From: a virus
DNA: 53,064 nucleotides
IMG/VR virus record: IMGVR_UViG_3300018036_000012
Location: 1 to 53,064 of that record
Strand: one strand, 5' to 3'
The position numbers and the translations under genes were made by a program. Position 1 is the stretch's first letter. Each line of letters opens with the position of its first letter. This document shows, piece by piece, positions 8,831 through 16,623 of this stretch. The notes under the pieces are model-generated. The model saw nothing but the letters and a program-made list of their open reading frames with translations, did not search any database and was not told the origin of the DNA.

Positions 8831-9697
8831 ATGATCATTAACATAGCATATTATCCGGAACAGTGTGCACTGAACAGCCCCACCGTGCTGGAAGCATTTC
8901 TTAATAGTTGCAGAGCAGCAGGTATAACGCCAGTTGAAAATAGTTTAGATTGTGATGCTGTTGTAATATGGAGTGTATTGTGGAACGGGCGCATGGCAAA
9001 GAACAAACAAGTATACGATCACTATCGCAGTCAAAATAAACCAGTGATTGTAATTGATGTTGGTGCACTTGATCGTGAAATAACTTGGAAAATAGCAGTT
9101 AACAATATCAATGCCAATGGCTATTACGGACATCAGCAAAATTTAGACTGGGATAGACCTGCTGCCCTGGGGTTAAAATTAGACAAGTTGCCACAGCAAA
9201 ATGATAGTATTTTGATAGCATTACAGCATCGTAAAAGTTTGCAATGGGAAAACATGCCTGATCTTCCAACTTGGACCAGGAAAACTATTGCCGATCTACG
9301 CAAGTATACAGACCGGCCAATAGTAGTTAGGCCGCATCCACGCAGTCCTGCATTTATCCCCCCACATCGATTTATGTTGGAAAACTTTGTTAATTGTACA
9401 ATGGAACAACCTATACGAGTGGACGACACTTATGACAAATACAACATTGACTACGGATATCATGCAGTAGTGAATCATTGTAGCGGCCCTGGTATTAGTG
9501 CAGCAATTGCCGGTGCAACTGTGCTAACTGATTCGAGCAGTCTTGCATATCCAGTTAGTACACATTTAGAAAACATCGAAACCCCTACATCAACAAATAG
9601 AGAACAGTGGTTTGTAGAAATATGCCACACTGAATACACTGTGCCAGAAATAGAACAAGGACTATGGCTAAAAAGATTAAGCGACTCACTGGAGTAA
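8831..9697 (+). CDS. Capsule polysaccharide transferase-like protein
   Basis: 288 residues, divergent from the minus-strand operon with only 16 bases between start codons. It has VVRPHPRSPAF near residue 163, VNHCSGPGISAAIAGATVLTD near residue 215, and a C-terminal NREQWFVEI block. These three blocks align by eye with the gene at 6417 and the C-terminal domain of the gene at 4756, so it is the third copy of this transferase-like domain. No membrane segment is visible. Probably a cytoplasmic sugar transferase acting on a surface polysaccharide. Confidence 0.55.
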   Translation: MIINIAYYPEQCALNSPTVLEAFLNSCRAAGITPVENSLDCDAVVIWSVLWNGRMAKNKQVYDHYRSQNKPVIVIDVGALDREITWKIAVNNINANGYYGHQQNLDWDRPAALGLKLDKLPQQNDSILIALQHRKSLQWENMPDLPTWTRKTIADLRKYTDRPIVVRPHPRSPAFIPPHRFMLENFVNCTMEQPIRVDDTYDKYNIDYGYHAVVNHCSGPGISAAIAGATVLTDSSSLAYPVSTHLENIETPTSTNREQWFVEICHTEYTVPEIEQGLWLKRLSDSLE

Positions 9698-10419
9698 ATG
9701 ATGTGATAGATTGTGCATGCTTAATACATGACACACTGTATGACTGGACATATGTAGATAGACTTTATAATAGTCTATGTCGCAACCTAACACCCCAAGT
9801 TAGAATGCATGTGTACACAGAAAGCACACGTCACGTGCCTGCCCCTTACATCAAGCATGCGCTAGAAGAATGGGATGGCGTTAGGGGACCCAAGCGTAGT
9901 TGGTGGTACAAGATACAACTCTTTAACACACAAAACTGTTTAAAAGATCAAGTAAAAATGTTGTATTTTGATCTTGACACTGTCATTGTGGGGAATATCG
10001 ATTGGTTGTGGCAAGTTAACAAAGATAAATTTTGGGCAGCACGAGATTTTAAATATCTTATGAAAAGTAGTAAATGGGCAATTAATAGCAGTGTGATGTG
10101 GTTTGATATAAAGGACTATGCATATGTGTACAATGAATTTGATCCAAAATCGATCATTGATAATCCAAGATGTCCATGGCATGGAGATCAGGACTATATT
10201 TTTGAAAAAGTAAAAAACGATGTTGCGTTTTATAATTCTGACCAAATCCTCAGTTATCGATGGCAAGTAATGCACGGTGGATATGATTTTCGGTATAGAA
10301 AACACAAAGACCCTGGCGCCCCAAGTGTTGTGCCACCAGAAGCAAGTGTGCTGATATTTCACGGAAATCCCAAACCACACAGTGTTAAAGATAATATAAT
10401 ATCTCAGCATTGGTGCTAA
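9664..10419 (+). CDS. Glycosyltransferase-like protein (GT-A type DxD)
   Basis: 251 residues if it starts at the ATG at 9664, which has AAGGAC just upstream. A GTG at 9703, after GGAG, is an alternative that avoids the 34-base overlap with the previous gene. The strand MLYFDLDTVIVGNID (DxD at 103-105) is typical of GT-A enzymes, and a later SSVMWFDIKD segment matches the usual second conserved block. A HGNPKPH motif near the C-terminus resembles the His-containing metal ligand of GT8-like enzymes. It closes the glycan island and is followed by a late-type promoter box. Confidence 0.7.
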   Translation: MAKKIKRLTGVNDVIDCACLIHDTLYDWTYVDRLYNSLCRNLTPQVRMHVYTESTRHVPAPYIKHALEEWDGVRGPKRSWWYKIQLFNTQNCLKDQVKMLYFDLDTVIVGNIDWLWQVNKDKFWAARDFKYLMKSSKWAINSSVMWFDIKDYAYVYNEFDPKSIIDNPRCPWHGDQDYIFEKVKNDVAFYNSDQILSYRWQVMHGGYDFRYRKHKDPGAPSVVPPEASVLIFHGNPKPHSVKDNIISQHWC

Positions 10420-10423
10420 ATAC
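10416..10423 (+). promoter_or_regulatory. Late-type promoter box (CTAAATAC)
   Basis: The octamer CTAAATAC overlaps the stop of the upstream glycosyltransferase and precedes the 10552 gene by 128 bases. It is one of about a dozen related boxes in the window, and the core resembles T4 TATAAATA. Confidence 0.55.
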
Positions 10424-10551
10424 ATTTGTAATAGCGCAAGCACTACAGCGGCCGCAGTTGAGTAGTGTTGTTATAATTACCGGGTATGGCTACGCACTAA
10501 AGCGGCCTGCCTAACACTGCGGGTTTGAATAAACAAGTTTAGGAAATAAAT
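10424..10551 (+). other. Structured 5' leader of the 10552 gene
   Basis: This 128-base noncoding stretch contains two possible helices. CACTAC (10441-10446) pairs with GTAGTG (10462-10467) around a GCGGCCGC palindrome. CCGCAGT (10452-10458) can pair instead with ACTGCGG (10516-10522). The two pairings compete. It ends with a Shine-Dalgarno-like AGGAAAT before the ATG. No known riboswitch is recognised. Confidence 0.35.
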
Positions 10552-11139
10552 ATGGCATTAAGAACAGTAAAATTGCTAGCTACAAGTGTATCAACCGCGG
10601 ATATAACCATCCTTTGGGACGGCACAGAAGTACAAACAGGTGCAGTGACTCCAGTTAGCAGAACAGGCGCCTGGGCCGGACCTGGTCCAGATTCTGAGGA
10701 AGGCTACGAGTTAATCGGAACCTGGACATTTGAAGATGATGATCACGCTGAAGTTCATGATCACACATTGAGTGTAACAGTTAATTCGGGTTCGTTAAAT
10801 CTCGGAACATTGTGGTTTAGCACAGATGGAGTAAACACCGAAGATGCATCATTGGGCAGCAAAGGTATCACTGAGAGCTATAATCTAGTAGGTGTAGGAT
10901 TTTTACAACCTTATCCATGGCCAGGTTATGCTACAATTGCTGACGGTGAATCGTGGCAGGATCACGTTGCAGATAGAAGCAACATTTTAATTAATGGGTC
11001 TGCCCCATTTGTTGCAGAAGGATATACACCAACAGGACCTAGCGATGCTCCAACATATCTTGGCTGGTTCTTTGCACTAGAAGCAGGCGATGTATTTACG
11101 TGCACAGCTAGATGCCCAGCAATATGGTCGGCTTGGTAA
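10552..11139 (+). CDS. Hypothetical protein, possible virion component
   Basis: 195 residues. It is rich in Thr, Ser, Gly and aromatic residues with alternating polar and hydrophobic strands (ADITILWDGTEV, LIGTWTFEDDDH, LNLGTLWFSTDG), consistent with an all-beta protein. There is no signal peptide or catalytic motif. A late-type box lies upstream and a strong rho-independent terminator follows directly, so it is an independent late transcription unit. Such isolated, strongly terminated genes often encode abundant virion or decoration proteins, which is inference. No family recognised. Confidence 0.6.
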   Translation: MALRTVKLLATSVSTADITILWDGTEVQTGAVTPVSRTGAWAGPGPDSEEGYELIGTWTFEDDDHAEVHDHTLSVTVNSGSLNLGTLWFSTDGVNTEDASLGSKGITESYNLVGVGFLQPYPWPGYATIADGESWQDHVADRSNILINGSAPFVAEGYTPTGPSDAPTYLGWFFALEAGDVFTCTARCPAIWSAW

Positions 11140-11161
11140 AGAATAACACATAAACTATGTT

Positions 11162-11187
11162 AAAAGCACCTTTGCGGGTGCTTTTTT
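11162..11187 (+). terminator. Rho-independent terminator
   Basis: A 9-bp stem AAAAGCACC (11162-11170) / GGTGCTTTT (11177-11185) with loop TTTGCG is followed by a T run. It separates the late gene at 10552 from the sigma70-type promoter at 11189. Confidence 0.9.
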
Positions 11188-11188
11188 C

Positions 11189-11217
11189 TTGACATTGTTG
11201 ATACACTATGCTAGTAT
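11189..11217 (+). promoter_or_regulatory. Sigma70-like promoter
   Basis: TTGACA at 11189-11194, a 17-bp spacer and TAGTAT at 11212-11217. It drives the run of small ORFs starting at 11246, with CAGGAGT as ribosome binding site. Confidence 0.8.
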
Positions 11218-11245
11218 ATTATTATAAACGCAGGAGTACACAACT

Positions 11246-11413
11246 ATGCAAATTTCAGAGTTTAGGAAATTTTGTCAAGACAAGTGGTTTGAACACAGAG
11301 ATGAAATTTATAACTGGACCAACGAGTTAGTTTGTTACGACGACACCTATTACTTTAACAAACACAAATATGTACTCAAGCGTATGTTCAAGGAACGTAA
11401 TAATGCTAAATGA
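11246..11413 (+). CDS. Small hypothetical protein (55 aa)
   Basis: The ATG at 11246 follows a CAGGAG site and a consensus promoter. The 55-residue product begins MQISEFRKF and is rich in Trp, Tyr and charged residues, with no membrane segment. It overlaps the start of the next ORF by 11 bases. Early promoter control and tiny size are typical of host-takeover proteins, but no function can be read. Confidence 0.6.
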   Translation: MQISEFRKFCQDKWFEHRDEIYNWTNELVCYDDTYYFNKHKYVLKRMFKERNNAK

Positions 11414-11633
11414 TGGATTATCACAATATCAAAAAAATCTACTAGATAAAATTTGGTCTGTGGATAAAGAAAGCGATCTACTTGATTGGGTTGTTACATT
11501 ACCACCTAAGCAACGTGACGAAGTTGCTGTACTAGTTGAGTTAGTTATACTTGACAGTATTGATGCATTAGTCAATGATATGAGTACATACACCGATGCA
11601 CTTAACATGATTATAAAGTGCAAAAAGAGTTAA
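11403..11633 (+). CDS. Small acidic helical hypothetical protein
   Basis: 76 residues from the ATG at 11403, preceded by AAGGAA. A start at 11370 would lie deep in the previous ORF and is rejected. The protein is predicted by eye to be mostly helical and acidic (VDKESDLLDWV, VAVLVELVILDSIDALV). There are no recognisable motifs. It sits in the early small-ORF run between 11246 and 12013. Confidence 0.6.
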   Translation: MLNDGLSQYQKNLLDKIWSVDKESDLLDWVVTLPPKQRDEVAVLVELVILDSIDALVNDMSTYTDALNMIIKCKKS

Positions 11634-11637
11634 TACA

Positions 11638-11730
11638 ATGAATAAACTTATATGGCAAATCATACACGTATCTTTGACTGTTGCATTTATTGTAATTCCT
11701 GTAATTGCAATAGCATTGATCGTTATTTAA
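11638..11730 (+). CDS. Tiny single-span membrane protein (30 aa)
   Basis: The ATG at 11638 opens a 30-codon ORF five bases after the previous stop. After MNKLIWQIIH the sequence is almost entirely hydrophobic (Val, Ile, Ala, Phe), long enough for one transmembrane helix. No good Shine-Dalgarno site is seen beyond AAAGAG at 11626-11631, so translational coupling is likely. Possible inner-membrane effector. Supported by position and composition only. Confidence 0.4.
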   Translation: MNKLIWQIIHVSLTVAFIVIPVIAIALIVI

Positions 11731-11750
11731 GATAAAGAAAGGAAATTATA

Positions 11751-11921
11751 TTGTCAAATCATGAACCCACCCCGCAAGAGGTTATTGACGAATGGCTAGC
11801 CAAGGGCAACGAAATCACAGTCTGTGAACCTAATGCTCGCACTGAAGAACTTTTGATAAATCCATGGCAACGCAAACGAGGACGGCCAAAAGCAAACCCA
11901 GGACCCAAGGGTAAAAAATGA
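11751..11921 (+). CDS. Small protein with a basic GRPK (AT-hook-like) tail
   Basis: 56 residues from a TTG at 11751, preceded by AAAGGAAA at a suitable distance; there is no in-frame ATG near the beginning. The N-terminal half (EVIDEWLAKGNEITVCEP) is acidic and resembles a small protein family of marine myoviruses that I have a general memory of. The C-terminus has KRGRPK followed by PGPKGKK, close to the AT-hook core RGRP, suggesting DNA or RNA binding. The stop overlaps the next ATG by 4 bases. Confidence 0.55.
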   Translation: MSNHEPTPQEVIDEWLAKGNEITVCEPNARTEELLINPWQRKRGRPKANPGPKGKK

Positions 11922-12013
11922 CGAGTTCATTTAAAAATTTAGCAATTCGATTTACTTCCGATGTTATGTCTTTAATTGCACTTGTTGGAATTATTTGCTA
12001 TATTGTTAACTAA
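11918..12013 (+). CDS. Tiny single-span membrane protein (31 aa)
   Basis: The ATG at 11918 overlaps the stop of the upstream AT-hook-like ORF (ATGA). The 31-residue product has a polar N-terminus and a hydrophobic C-terminal stretch (MSLIALVGIICYIV), consistent with one membrane helix. It is the last of the small early ORFs before the next promoter. Function unknown. Confidence 0.4.
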   Translation: MTSSFKNLAIRFTSDVMSLIALVGIICYIVN

Positions 12014-12017
12014 AAGG

Positions 12018-12046
12018 TTGACAGCACGATAAAACTATCTTATAAT
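12018..12046 (+). promoter_or_regulatory. Sigma70-like promoter, near consensus
   Basis: TTGACA at 12018-12023, a 17-bp spacer and TATAAT at 12041-12046: a perfect consensus pair. It drives the AAA+ ATPase gene, which has AAGGAG as ribosome binding site. Confidence 0.9.
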
Positions 12047-12089
12047 GTTATACATAAGCTAAAAAAGCAAACACTGTAAGGAGCTAGAA

Positions 12090-12905
12090 ATGCCTAAACT
12101 AAAGCAAAAACAAGCAGAAACAATTAAATTTGAATCCGATGATGCAGTAATGAAACGCATTGAAACTCGATTCGATATCTTACACGATATGACCAAAGCG
12201 GTTATCGCAGGCGATGTTCGTGCAATGATTGTAACTGGACCTCCGGGTGTGGGTAAATCATATGGTGTTGAAAAAGAACTAGACAAAAGTTCGATGATGG
12301 ATGCTATTGCTGGGCGCAGTATCAAATATGAAGTAGTTAAAGGTGCAATGACTGCACTAGGATTGTATGCTAAATTATATGAACACGCAGACAAGAATCA
12401 TGTGCTGGTATTTGATGACTGTGACAGTGTGCTAATGGATGAGCTCAGTCTCAACATCCTAAAAGCTGCACTAGACAGTGGCAAGAAGCGTGTACTGCAT
12501 TGGAATGCAGATAGTGCAAAACTTCGTGCAGAAGGTATTCCAAACAAGTTTGAATTCAAAGGCGGTGTTATTTTTATTACCAACGTTAAGTTTGAAAACA
12601 TTCGCAGCAAAAAAATGCAGGATCACCTCGAAGCATTGCAGAGCCGTTGTCACTATCTAGATCTTACATTGGATACAATGCGTGACAAATATCTGCGCAT
12701 CAAACAAATTTGCAACACAGGCGAACTGTTTAATGGATACGATATATCCAAAGAACAAGAAAACGCAATACTTGACTTTATGAACGACAAAAAAGAAACA
12801 CTACGTGAAATGAGTTTACGTATGGCACTCAAAATAGCTGATCTTACAAAAGTATCTCCGAATTGGAAAGAACTTGCAGAGAACACTGTTATGCGCCGTA
12901 GGTGA
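12090..12905 (+). CDS. AAA+ ATPase of unknown role
   Basis: 271 residues. Walker A is GPPGVGKS at 50-57, Walker B is VLVFDDCD around 105-112, and a sensor-1-like strand VIFITNVKF lies near residue 155 with downstream arginines (QSRCHYLDL). The C-terminal 80 residues are helical. It differs from gp44-type clamp loaders in its Walker B and lacks their zinc module, so I do not call it the clamp loader, although a replication or protein-remodelling role is possible. Transcribed alone from a perfect sigma70 promoter and ended by two hairpins, which suggests strong early expression. Confidence 0.75.
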   Translation: MPKLKQKQAETIKFESDDAVMKRIETRFDILHDMTKAVIAGDVRAMIVTGPPGVGKSYGVEKELDKSSMMDAIAGRSIKYEVVKGAMTALGLYAKLYEHADKNHVLVFDDCDSVLMDELSLNILKAALDSGKKRVLHWNADSAKLRAEGIPNKFEFKGGVIFITNVKFENIRSKKMQDHLEALQSRCHYLDLTLDTMRDKYLRIKQICNTGELFNGYDISKEQENAILDFMNDKKETLREMSLRMALKIADLTKVSPNWKELAENTVMRRR

Positions 12906-12907
12906 AG

Positions 12908-12941
12908 TAGATCGCCAGATATCTAGCTCCTAGGCGATCTA
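12908..12941 (+). other. RNA stem-loop after the AAA+ gene
   Basis: TAGATCGCC (12908-12916) pairs perfectly with GGCGATCTA (12933-12941) around a 16-base loop. No T run follows, so it is not a terminator by itself. It abuts the real terminator and may stabilise the 3' end. Confidence 0.6.
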
Positions 12942-12947
12942 AAACTT

Positions 12948-12983
12948 GACGGGCAGTTGCAACAATGCGCTGCCCGTCCTTTT
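12948..12983 (+). terminator. Rho-independent terminator
   Basis: GACGGGCAG (12948-12956) pairs with CTGCCCGTC (12970-12978) around a 13-base loop and is followed by CTTTT. It ends the AAA+ ATPase transcript. Confidence 0.85.
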
Positions 12984-13002
12984 AAGAGAAAAACAAAATT
13001 AC

Positions 13003-13875
13003 ATGAAGAACATAACTGTTAGGCTTAGTAAAAAAGACAATCATCAAGATACCTATGATTTAAACTTTGATTTAATCTCTAGTAGTTTCCTGCCAAAATG
13101 GATTGATAGATTCTTACACGCACAACAACGCCAAGATGCTATTAGCGAACCTTGGGCATTGTACAATCTCAATGATCAGTGGAATGCACAGTATACAGTT
13201 GATTTTTTAAATCAAAATATCAACACTTGTAATAGCATACACCCAGGTATGTTTACTAGAAATATTTCTGACATCGATGATCAAGATACCTTGAATTACC
13301 TGCACAGTGTATTTGAGTTGCACCATGGACAATTAGATACTTGGCAAACTAATCCTATTTTTCAGACTGAACAAGGAAATCAATTACGACAGTGCCTTAG
13401 TCATATCAATCAAACTGTACATCGTTGCGAAGGGCATACACGCCTTGATCCAAAATTTAGAGTGGTGTACTTTGATTTGCCAAAGACTAAGCGGTTCACC
13501 GAAGATGATTATAAGTTATTTGTAAACACTGTTGACTTTGGTGGAATGTACACTCTGTATGCTGATGTTGGCAAGCCGCTGGACGCACTAGCAATCGATG
13601 ATGACGACCACCATCATGATTTTGTTCCAAATTTGCACTACAGTGTAGACTTCCAAGTTGGTTTTTATGATAACACTGACAACTTTTTTATTCATAAATG
13701 CAAAGAGTTTTATGATGCTAATGCAACATACTTCAATGATAAAGGCTACCAATGGGGCGACCCTGAGCTAACCACTGGGCATATCAAAATAGCACAGTTA
13801 AGGTATGACAACAAGCAATTAGTTTTAGACAACTTAAAAAATTACAACAACATACAATCAGTATTTGTTTATTAA
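13003..13875 (+). CDS. Hypothetical protein with Asp/His-rich segment
   Basis: 290 residues from the ATG at 13003. A start at 12946 would lie inside the terminator hairpin and is rejected. The middle contains FDLPKTKRF and the end of the central region a striking run of Asp and His (IDDDDHHHD), then a FQVGFY segment and an HIKIAQL block. The cluster could bind metal, but no known family signature is evident. There is no signal peptide or membrane helix. The ribosome binding site is weak (AGAGAAAAAC). Function unknown. Confidence 0.6.
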   Translation: MKNITVRLSKKDNHQDTYDLNFDLISSSFLPKWIDRFLHAQQRQDAISEPWALYNLNDQWNAQYTVDFLNQNINTCNSIHPGMFTRNISDIDDQDTLNYLHSVFELHHGQLDTWQTNPIFQTEQGNQLRQCLSHINQTVHRCEGHTRLDPKFRVVYFDLPKTKRFTEDDYKLFVNTVDFGGMYTLYADVGKPLDALAIDDDDHHHDFVPNLHYSVDFQVGFYDNTDNFFIHKCKEFYDANATYFNDKGYQWGDPELTTGHIKIAQLRYDNKQLVLDNLKNYNNIQSVFVY

Positions 13876-13885
13876 CCAATATAGC

Positions 13886-13914
13886 TTGACTATATGGAAA
13901 AAATGTGGTACAAT
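13886..13914 (+). promoter_or_regulatory. Sigma70-like promoter for uvsW (leaderless)
   Basis: TTGACT at 13886-13891, a 17-bp spacer and TACAAT at 13909-13914. The uvsW ATG is at 13920, where transcription should start, and no Shine-Dalgarno site is present. Confidence 0.75.
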
Positions 13915-13919
13915 ACATT

Positions 13920-15383
13920 ATGAGAACAGCAACACTAGTAATAAACGACGAAGTCAACTTAAAAATCACTGGCTTAGAACTGGATGTTCGCAAGAAGCTG
14001 GTTAACACTTTTAAGTATGATGTGCCACATGCAAGATATTTGCCGGCAGTGCGACTAGGCCGATGGGATGGCAAAGTTGCATACTTCCAAATGGGTGGCA
14101 GTACATATTTAAACTTGCTGCCCGACATTATTCCTATACTTGAAGACTTTAACTACGATATCGAAGTCCAAGACAATAGAGATTATCGAACCACGTTTAA
14201 GTTTGAGCCGGTTACTGAGGAATCTTATGCTGATATACTTTGGCCAAAGAATCATCCAGCAGTGGGGCAGCCAGTTAAGCTGCGTGATTACCAAGTTGAA
14301 ATTGTAAACAGTTTTTTAGAAAACCCACAATGTATACAAGAAATTGCAACAGGTGCAGGCAAGACTATTATGACTGCGGCATTAAGCGAACGTGTCGAAA
14401 CTTACGGACGCAGTATTATTATTGTGCCAAACAAAAGTCTGGTAACACAAACTGAAGCAGACTATATAAACATGCAATTAGATGTGGGTGTGTTTTATGG
14501 TGATAGAAAAGAATTTGGGCACAAGCACACAATCTGTACATGGCAAAGCTTGAATGTACTGCTAAAGAATACCAAGAATCATAAAGTGGATATTACAATA
14601 CACGAGTTCTTAGAGGACGTAGTAGCTGTTATTGTTGACGAAGTTCACATGGCAAAAGCAGATGCACTAAAAACACTGCTAACTGGTGTAATGAGTCAGA
14701 TACCACTGCGCTGGGGATTAACAGGCACAGTGCCCAAAGAACAATTTGAATTTCAAGCACTGCACGTTGGGCTGGGCCCAGTGATCAATCAACTTGCAGC
14801 CAGCGAGCTACAGGAAAAGGGCGTACTTGCAAACTGCCATGTGAATGTTGTGCAACTAGTAGACAATGCTGAGTTTACAAACTATCAAAGTGAACTAAAA
14901 TATCTGTTCGAAGACAAGGGCAGACTAGACACAATCTCTGGAGTAGTTTTAGAAGTAAACAAAACCGGTAATACTCTTGTGCTAGTAGACCGTATTAGTG
15001 CCGGACATGAACTACTGAGCAGACTAGGCGACAACGCTGTATTTGTTAGTGGCGCAACTAAATCCAAAGACCGACAAGATGAGTATGATGAAATAGCCAC
15101 ATCAACTGGTAAAATTATTATTGCAACATACGGTGTTGCGGCTGTGGGTATTAATTTACCACGTATTTTTAATCTTGTGTTACTCGAACCTGGTAAGAGT
15201 TTTGTGCGAGTTATACAAAGTATTGGCCGCGGTATTCGAAAAGCAGAAGATAAAGATCATGTGCAAATTTGGGACATAACATCAACTTGTAGATTTGCTA
15301 AAAGGCACTTAACCAAACGTAAACAATTTTACAAAGAAGCAAACTATCCATTTACTGTAGAAAAGTTGAAATGGGAGGAGTAA
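13920..15383 (+). CDS. uvsW: UvsW-like DNA/RNA helicase
   Basis: 487 residues from the ATG at 13920; an upstream in-frame start at 13905 falls inside the -10 region and is rejected. The N-terminus has the T4 UvsW-type block YLPAVRLGRWDG. Motif I is ATGAGKT at 143-149, motif II DEVH at 240-243, motif III GLTGT, and motif VI QSIGRGIRK near residue 440. UvsW is an SF2 helicase that unwinds branched DNA and R-loops and helps switch from origin- to recombination-dependent replication. The promoter predicts a leaderless mRNA. The next gene starts 6 bases after the stop. Confidence 0.92.
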   Translation: MRTATLVINDEVNLKITGLELDVRKKLVNTFKYDVPHARYLPAVRLGRWDGKVAYFQMGGSTYLNLLPDIIPILEDFNYDIEVQDNRDYRTTFKFEPVTEESYADILWPKNHPAVGQPVKLRDYQVEIVNSFLENPQCIQEIATGAGKTIMTAALSERVETYGRSIIIVPNKSLVTQTEADYINMQLDVGVFYGDRKEFGHKHTICTWQSLNVLLKNTKNHKVDITIHEFLEDVVAVIVDEVHMAKADALKTLLTGVMSQIPLRWGLTGTVPKEQFEFQALHVGLGPVINQLAASELQEKGVLANCHVNVVQLVDNAEFTNYQSELKYLFEDKGRLDTISGVVLEVNKTGNTLVLVDRISAGHELLSRLGDNAVFVSGATKSKDRQDEYDEIATSTGKIIIATYGVAAVGINLPRIFNLVLLEPGKSFVRVIQSIGRGIRKAEDKDHVQIWDITSTCRFAKRHLTKRKQFYKEANYPFTVEKLKWEE

Positions 15384-15389
15384 GACCAA

Positions 15390-16052
15390 ATGAAATATGT
15401 ATCAATAGCATTTTTACCCGGATCGTGTGGTAACTTTTTTTCTAGGTGTTTAAACTTATTAAATAATGCACATTGTTATAAGATGCCCGATGATATCGAG
15501 TTAACAACTAGCAACAAGCTTAAAATTTTAAATTACACATCTGTGATTAATAAATCATTTAATACTCGAAACTGGCCCGAATTTGAATTTACATATGATT
15601 TTGTAGAGCATGACCCTACTTTGCCACCTGATGCAGTGCACATTGTACTTGGTCACCCGGTGACTGATAGTTATTCGCACACAAACCCGCACGATTTAGC
15701 AGGTCGAGATGATGAAGTCTACAATTTTTATATAGACACAGGCGATCACTTTGAATGGGCTTATATGAATGCACTATTCAAAGATAGTTCGCTACAAGCA
15801 AACTGGTTTCAAAACGGGCAAGCAATGCTTCGTAACTCTGATGTGCATAAAATTCAGTTAAAAAACTTTTTAAGTGATTGGGAAGATTTTAAAGTAGAAT
15901 TTATAAAAACATGCACTATAATTGGCCGTAACCCAAGCATACATGAGCTAAATGCAGTAAAGACATTATACGGGCAATGGAAGCAAACAAGACTTGAGTA
16001 TAAAGACCTGGACTCTTTTAAAAAACTACTAGGATTCATCCGGGATAATTGA
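15390..16052 (+). CDS. Hypothetical protein with sulfotransferase-like N-terminus
   Basis: 220 residues, six bases downstream of uvsW with GGAGGAG overlapping the uvsW stop region as ribosome binding site. The first residues, FLPGSCGNFFSRCLNLL, look like a P-loop/PAPS-binding loop of sulfotransferase-like proteins, but the rest does not give a convincing second motif. The middle has an HIVLGHPV strand. Possibly a divergent sulfotransferase or an unnamed phage family; I rate the functional reading as weak. Confidence 0.6.
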   Translation: MKYVSIAFLPGSCGNFFSRCLNLLNNAHCYKMPDDIELTTSNKLKILNYTSVINKSFNTRNWPEFEFTYDFVEHDPTLPPDAVHIVLGHPVTDSYSHTNPHDLAGRDDEVYNFYIDTGDHFEWAYMNALFKDSSLQANWFQNGQAMLRNSDVHKIQLKNFLSDWEDFKVEFIKTCTIIGRNPSIHELNAVKTLYGQWKQTRLEYKDLDSFKKLLGFIRDN

Positions 16053-16077
16053 CAATGTTAATAACATTGTGTATACT
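16049..16077 (+). promoter_or_regulatory. Sigma70-like promoter with a palindromic spacer
   Basis: TTGACA at 16049-16054, a 17-bp spacer and TATACT at 16072-16077. ACAATGTTA (16052-16060) and TAACATTGT (16062-16070) form a perfect 9-1-9 inverted repeat exactly between the two hexamers, a candidate operator. Confidence 0.8.
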
Positions 16078-16090
16078 AGTAACACAAAAT

Positions 16091-16098
16091 TTAAATAC
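16091..16098 (+). promoter_or_regulatory. Late-type promoter box (TTAAATAC)
   Basis: TTAAATAC lies 25 bases upstream of the ATG at 16123, downstream of the sigma70-like promoter, suggesting early plus late expression. Confidence 0.45.
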
Positions 16099-16122
16099 CA
16101 ATAATAGAGAATGTAAAAAACT

Positions 16123-16623
16123 ATGAAAATATTAACACTAGATAATACTGTATTCGAGTTGGATGCATTGCCGGAAGAAATTGATGATATGCGTTTTGCA
16201 ATCTTTGATAATAGCGATCCAGCAAATCCGGATCATTTTTACATTCCGTTGATTTTTTTAGAAACGTTTAACAGTCCAGCTCTGGTTCTTAAAATTGGCA
16301 ATACTACTATGAAAATGCCCATAGATTGGCAAGTGTTGATTGGCGAACCAGATGTAGGCGATTTAGAAATGCTGGCACTTACTAGTATCAATGACAGAGG
16401 ATTCAAAGTCTTTGAATTTAACCCATTGACTAGTTTTGCTCCTACTTACTTGGACATTGAAATTGTTGATGTGTATCAAGATGTAACTTGGTATGTGCCG
16501 AAGTTGAAGAATGGACAGATGCTGGCAGTACCAATTGATGACAGCCCTAATCCCCGCTGTGTGTACTTTGTTAAAGATATCTCTAGGAACTGTGAAATTG
16601 TTGACATCACGCAGGCATTTTAA
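16123..16623 (+). CDS. Hypothetical protein in the replication cluster
   Basis: 166 residues. Acidic with alternating beta-like strands (MKILTLDNTVFELDAL, WQVLIGEPDVGDLEML, YLDIEIVDVYQDVTWYVP). There is no known motif, signal or membrane helix. Its stop overlaps the ATG of the gp62-like gene by one base, so the two are translationally coupled, and it is the first gene after a palindrome-containing promoter. The position suggests a replication or late-transcription accessory protein, which is inference. Confidence 0.6.
   Translation: MKILTLDNTVFELDALPEEIDDMRFAIFDNSDPANPDHFYIPLIFLETFNSPALVLKIGNTTMKMPIDWQVLIGEPDVGDLEMLALTSINDRGFKVFEFNPLTSFAPTYLDIEIVDVYQDVTWYVPKLKNGQMLAVPIDDSPNPRCVYFVKDISRNCEIVDITQAF

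Noticed and set aside
12090-12905. gp44 clamp-loader large subunit
   Set aside because: It is AAA+, but the Walker B and flanking blocks do not match gp44, and the gp62-like gene is 4 kb away in another operon.
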